Origin: Gloeopeniophorella convolvens
Taxonomy: Eukaryota > Basidiomycota > Agaricomycetes > Russulales
NCBI GenBank assembly: GCA_022496205.1
Contig: WTXD01000381.1
Span: forward strand, 1 to 10,687
DNA: 10,687 nt
Direction: 5' to 3'
The notes under the pieces were generated by a model. That model was not told the DNA's origin and did not search any database. It saw only the letters and a list, made by a program, of their open reading frames with translations. How positions within the stretch are numbered: the first letter of the stretch is position 1; the number at the start of each line of letters is the position of its first letter. Shown here in pieces: positions 6,965 to 10,687 of this stretch. The translations under genes were made by a program, and so were the position numbers.

Positions 6965-7751
6965 CTAGCGTATGCCCAGCGAAGCACGCTGGACGAGGGG
7001 AGCGGTGAGCGAAGTTCATAGGATTACAAGGTAGGACATACAAGCTGCATAACACTGGCACGTTCGTTCGGCGGGAGCCTGGCGATTTCATCCGGTCTCA
7101 GATTGACCAGTTTCAAGACGATCTCCTGCATATCTTGTTCAGCACCTTCATGTATATGCCGACACTCGTCTGCAACTCACCCTCTGGTTTTCTGGAATGG
7201 CAGCAAGTGCAGGAGGTATACCAGGGTTCGTAGGTTGTGCAGGTGGAGGTGGGTTGTATTGACCCGCCGGCATGATATGGCCACCAGGCCCGCCCGGGTA
7301 TGCGGCGTAGCCAGACGGTCCCGCACGCGGTCCAGTTGGGGGTATGCTGTGGGTGGAGGTGTCGAGAATTGTGGTGTCCCACCGCGGGATCCCTGGGGCT
7401 GCATATGGGGAGGAACGGCCATTGCAGGTGGTGGAGGCTGAGCCGCGCCCTGCTGCGGGGTGAACGTAGCCAGTGTTTGCTGTGATTGCAGAATGAACGT
7501 CGGTCGTGCGCCGGAAGAAATGCGAGTTACCTGGAATATTGGGATGTCTATTGCGCCCATCTTGACCATGAGCGCGACAAGTGCATACGCAATCTGGGGT
7601 TGAGAATTCAAGATTGCCTTTGCTTGATCTGGGGGTGTTTTCTGCGGCGAATGAGCTCTCAGGCGACACTGTGGTACACACTACCGGGGCTCACCTTAAG
7701 CTGTAGGAGCAATTCGATGAGTTGGTCTTCTGGGAGCTGAATAGCAGACAT
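6965..7751 (-). CDS. CstF-64-like hinge/C-terminal-domain protein lacking an RRM (Pti1/Ctf1-like); apparent 1-nt deletion
   Basis: Five exons are inferred: 7695-7751, 7531-7641, 7181-7479, 7042-7125 and 6965-6988, giving 191 aa once one missing C is allowed. The ATG at 7751 leads to MSAIQLPEDQLIELLLQLK. The CSTF2 hinge (residues about 10-62) includes PPDQAKAILNSQPQIAYALV. A Pro/Gly/Gln-rich linker (about 63-155) follows. The CSTF C-terminal helical domain (157-191) contains LRPDEIARLPPNERASVMQL and ends RASLGIR. Proteins with these domains act in the pre-mRNA 3' end cleavage and polyadenylation machinery in the nucleus. CstF-64/Rna15 also have an N-terminal RRM, which is absent here because the ATG is only 155 bp from the divergent COPI gene. 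Yeast Pti1 and fission-yeast Ctf1 are the closest ideas. The frame breaks at the G run 7338-7342 (plus strand). Intron 7480-7530 is in-frame (51 nt). Confidence 0.82.
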
Positions 7752-7906
7752 TTGCGTTGCGCGTTGCGAAGATCGAATCTGGCCGCCGACGCGACCGCGA
7801 CGAAGACGAGGGCACGTGGCACGTCACCGCTCTCACCTGCTTTCGACTCGCGTCTCTATTTGATCTCGCTCATCCCCTCACTCCTCCTTCATCTTCGCGT
7901 CCCGTC
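7752..7906. promoter_or_regulatory. Bidirectional promoter between the CstF-64-like gene and beta-COP
   Basis: These 155 bp separate divergent start codons at 7751 (minus) and 7907 (plus). The right third (about 7858-7906) is a C/T-rich leader running into the beta-COP ATG. The left part contains CG-rich stretches around 7785-7815. No TATA box is visible. The role is inferred from position. Confidence 0.5.
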
Positions 7907-10687
7907 ATGTCCAACCAAGAGGTGGCATGCTATACCGTCGTGTACGAGGACAGCTCGGAGTCTCCCTCGACCCAGGACTTGCGCAATGCACTCCAGAAGG
8001 GCTCTGACGAAGTCAAGATCGACACGTTGCGTAAAATCATAGTCCACACTATCAACGGGAATGCCCAAGTACGCTGCGTCACATACATCGAGCTTTGATA
8101 CGTTGAAGTTCATGTTCTTCCCTCCAGCCGCAATTGCTCATGCCTATCATCCAATACTGCATGCCGTCACGCAACAAGCAACTCAAGAAGCTGCTGCACT
8201 TCTATTGGGAGGTGTGCCCCAAGTACGATGAAAATGGGAAGTTGAAGCAGGAGATGATTCTTGTTGTGTGCGTTCGCTCTTGAAACCCGAGGTTACTCTG
8301 AGCCTCATCCACACCGCACAGAAATGCTATTCGAAACGATCTAGTATGCCCAGATCACATGTACGCGTCGCATTGCTGACCAGCGTTCGTTAGCAACACC
8401 CAAATGAGTACATCCGCGGCGCAACGCTCCGTTTCCTTCAAAAGATCTCGAAGGATCAGGAACTACTCGAGCCCTTGATACCCCTTTGCCGGTCATGTCT
8501 CGAGCACCGACATTCGTACGTGCGGAAGAATGCCATCTTCGCCATCTACACCATCTACCGGGAGTATGACCACCTCATCCCCGACGCGCCAGAGCTCATC
8601 CAGACGTTCCTGGCTGCCGAATCTGACGCAACATGCAAACGGAATGCATTCGTCTTCCTTGCTAATTGTGCGATGCCTAAGGCTGTCGAGTATGTCGCGC
8701 AGGTCTATGACCAGATCGGAAGCCTCGACGAGCTGCTACAGTTGGCTATAATTGACGTGATTCGGTTGGACTGCAAGACAGATTCGACTCACAGGGTAGG
8801 TGCTGCCTTCGCGCAGGAAAGGAATGCTCAAATGTAACGATTTTCTCCAGCAAAGATGGATTCGCTGTATCTTCGAGCTCTTAAATGCGCCCTCACATGC
8901 AGTGCAGTACGAGGCGGCCACGACTCTTACTGGTTTGACGCAGCACGCAGCCGCCGTGAAAGGTTCGCGGGCGCAGTAGCTCTGGTCGCCCCATTCTGAC
9001 GGTTTAAATCCGCTAGCTGCTGCAACCACTTTCATCAACCTTGTCGCGAAGGAGTCGGACAATAACGTCAAGCTCATTGTACTGGACCGACTCGACGCGC
9101 TACGCTCGAAACACGGTCATGTGTTCGACAACCTCATCATGGATGTGCTACAGGTGCTCTCCAGGTGCCGCTCACCCTTCCGACTTCCTGCCGCGTGCTC
9201 ACGTTCCCCAGCGCCGATATTGAGGTCCGTCGGAAGGCTACCGGCATCGCGTTAAGCATGACTTCGAGCCGCAACGTGGAAGACGTAGTGTCGTTCTTCA
9301 AGAAGCAGTTGCAGAAGACTCAGGACCAAGACTACGAGAAGGTAACAATTTCCTCGCTAGAACGTCCCTACGTCGGTTACACAACCAATACAGGCACCGG
9401 AGTATCGCCAACTCTTAATCCAGTCAATTCACGTTTGCGCTGTGAAATTCTCTGAGGTTGCTGCTAGCGTGGTACACGCCCTCATGGAGTTCCTCGGCGA
9501 TTCAAATAACCCATCGGCCTTGGATGTCGTGGCCTTCGTTCGGTGGGCTCTCTTCCTCAGGTATCGCAACCCGTTCCTGATAGGCTGTGGCCGAAACCAG
9601 CGAAGTGGTTGAGAAATTCCCTCCATTGCGCCCCTCCATCACCGAACACCTCATCCGCACTCTGCCAGAGATCAAGTCAGGAAAGGTCTTCCGCGGAATT
9701 CTCTGGATTCTCGGAGAGTACGTTGAGAATGCCAGCGAGATCCTCAACACTTTCCAGGAGATCCGAAAGGTGATTGGAGAGATCCCCATTCTCTCTGCGG
9801 AACAGCGGCTGCTAGATGAGGCGAGCGCTGATGACGAAGAGAAAAAGGAGGGAGACGAGAAGAAAGAGAGCGTTACGACTAAGCCAAAGGTGCTCGCCGA
9901 CGGCACGTACGCGACCGAAACTGCGTACACAAGCACTGCTACTGCGCGGTTGGAAGCCGTGAAAGCGGCTAACAAACCCCCACTGCGAAGTACATCCTTG
10001 GCACTCCCTGTCCGGTGTTTGCGCTAACAGTCGATCTTAGCTCTCCTCCTTGGCGGCGACTTCTTCACTGGAGCTGTCCTCGCCTCTGCCGTCACAAAAC
10101 TCGTCCTCCGATTCTCCGATGCCTCATCGGACGCGAAGAGGGCAAATGGTCTTCGTGCGGAAGCAATGCTCATCATGGCGTCCATCATCCGCGTCGGGCA
10201 GTCTAAGTTCGCTTCGGCACCGATTGACGAGGACTCGAACGAGCGGATACTCAACTGCATCCAGACGTTGAGCGAGCTCGATATCAAGCCAGCTGTACAT
10301 GACGTATTCTTGAGCGACACGAAGGCTGCTTACTCGAAGATGGTTGCAGCGCAGGAGGTGCGCACCTCCATGAGTTGCATACGTAAGAGAGACTAATACG
10401 GGGTACAGAAAAAGGCGGCGGAGAAGAGGGAGCTCGAGGCGCCGAAGCAGGACATTGTGCAGGTTGATGACCTCCTCACCTTCAGACAGTTCACCAAGAA
10501 AGCCGCGGACGACGTCATCGACGTAAGTGCTTGATACATCATGTGCGGTTTCAGGTTCACACTTCATTCGTAGTATGATGAAGACGTCGGCCGGGCGACT
10601 GGCGCGGGAGAGGTCCAGGAAGACTTCATCTCCCATCTTAGTCGCATATCGCAATTGACAGGTAATAGTCTGTCCAGCGCTATGTGC
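7907..10687 (+). CDS. SEC26: Coatomer subunit beta (beta-COP, Sec26), N-terminal part (3' partial)
   Basis: This is a COPI coat subunit for Golgi-to-ER and intra-Golgi vesicles. Exons: 7907-8068, 8128-8267, 8322-8343, 8394-8795, 8851-8962, 9017-9164, 9212-9341, 9394-9542, 9601-9989, 10041-10357, 10409-10522 and 10574-10661. Intron 12 begins at 10662 and runs off the window. All phases agree, giving about 724 residues of a protein usually near 950. The adaptin-like alpha-solenoid is clear: KKLLHFYWEVCPKYDENGKL, NDLQHPNEYIRGATLRF, YVRKNAIFAIYTIY, ESDNNVKLIVLDRLD and ADIEVRRKATGIAL. It continues with PSITEHLIRTLPEIKSGKVF, GILWILGEY and LLLGGDFFTGAVLA. A Lys/Glu-rich low-complexity insert (about 9826-9875) sits in the linker after the first repeats. 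Exon 3 is only 22 nt. The C-terminal appendage region is missing only because of the window edge. No frame break occurs in about 2.2 kb of coding sequence. Confidence 0.95.

Noticed and set aside
6293..7021. Long plus-strand ORF of 242 codons
   Set aside because: It runs antisense through the glycosyltransferase N-terminus and out of frame through DPM3; its protein is Arg-rich with no recognisable family.
1..7751. Programmed ribosomal frameshifting as the cause of the frame breaks
   Set aside because: Eight sites in four unrelated genes without shared slippery heptamers or obvious downstream structures make this unlikely.
1..10687. Mobile element, CRISPR array, tRNA, rRNA or prokaryotic operon
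   Set aside because: No terminal repeats, transposase motifs, spaced direct repeats or RNA-gene signatures were seen, and the pervasive spliceosomal introns mark nuclear fungal DNA.

Overview
The window looks like nuclear DNA of a filamentous basidiomycete fungus, probably an Agaricomycete. The reasons are: eight closely packed genes in 10.7 kb, very short GT-AG introns (about 44-63 nt) roughly every 50-400 coding bases, pyrimidine-rich leaders before start codons, and a type II membrane glycosyltransferase-like family that I associate with basidiomycetes. All exon models were built by eye from reading frame, splice dinucleotides and protein-family conservation, without transcript data.

Layout, left to right. 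(1) 1-752 (+): 3' end of a DOP1/Dopey gene. (2) 990-2248 (-): eight-exon SSP120-like secretory EF-hand protein. (3) 2368-3552 (-): intronless protein tyrosine phosphatase. (4) 3600-4119 (+): NR2C2AP-like small discoidin-fold protein, divergent from the phosphatase with only 47 bp between start codons. (5) 4305-6411 (-): eight-exon type II membrane protein with a NodZ/FUT8-like fucosyltransferase appearance, including a probable 7-nt microexon. (6) 6500-6881 (+): complete three-exon DPM3, divergent from gene 5. (7) 6965-7751 (-): CstF-64-like hinge plus C-terminal-domain protein without an RRM. (8) 7907 to the window end (+): first twelve exons (about 724 residues) of the COPI subunit beta-COP (SEC26/COPB1).

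Five of the eight products act in, or are predicted to act in, the ER-Golgi system: Dop1 (Golgi/endosome traffic), Ssp120 (ER-Golgi cargo receptor partner), DPM3 (dolichol-phosphate-mannose synthase), the Golgi-type glycosyltransferase and beta-COP (COPI coat). The others concern phosphotyrosine signalling, mRNA 3' end formation and an unassigned small protein. This is housekeeping content; I see no mobile element, CRISPR array, rRNA, tRNA or viral gene.

The most unusual signal is eight places, in four of the eight genes, where the conserved protein is recovered only if one base is missing from the sequence, mostly at short homopolymers and always in the deletion direction. Four other genes (about 4.5 kb of coding sequence) show none. 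Uncorrected consensus errors are the simplest explanation. A true pseudogene cluster is unlikely because several affected genes belong to core families.
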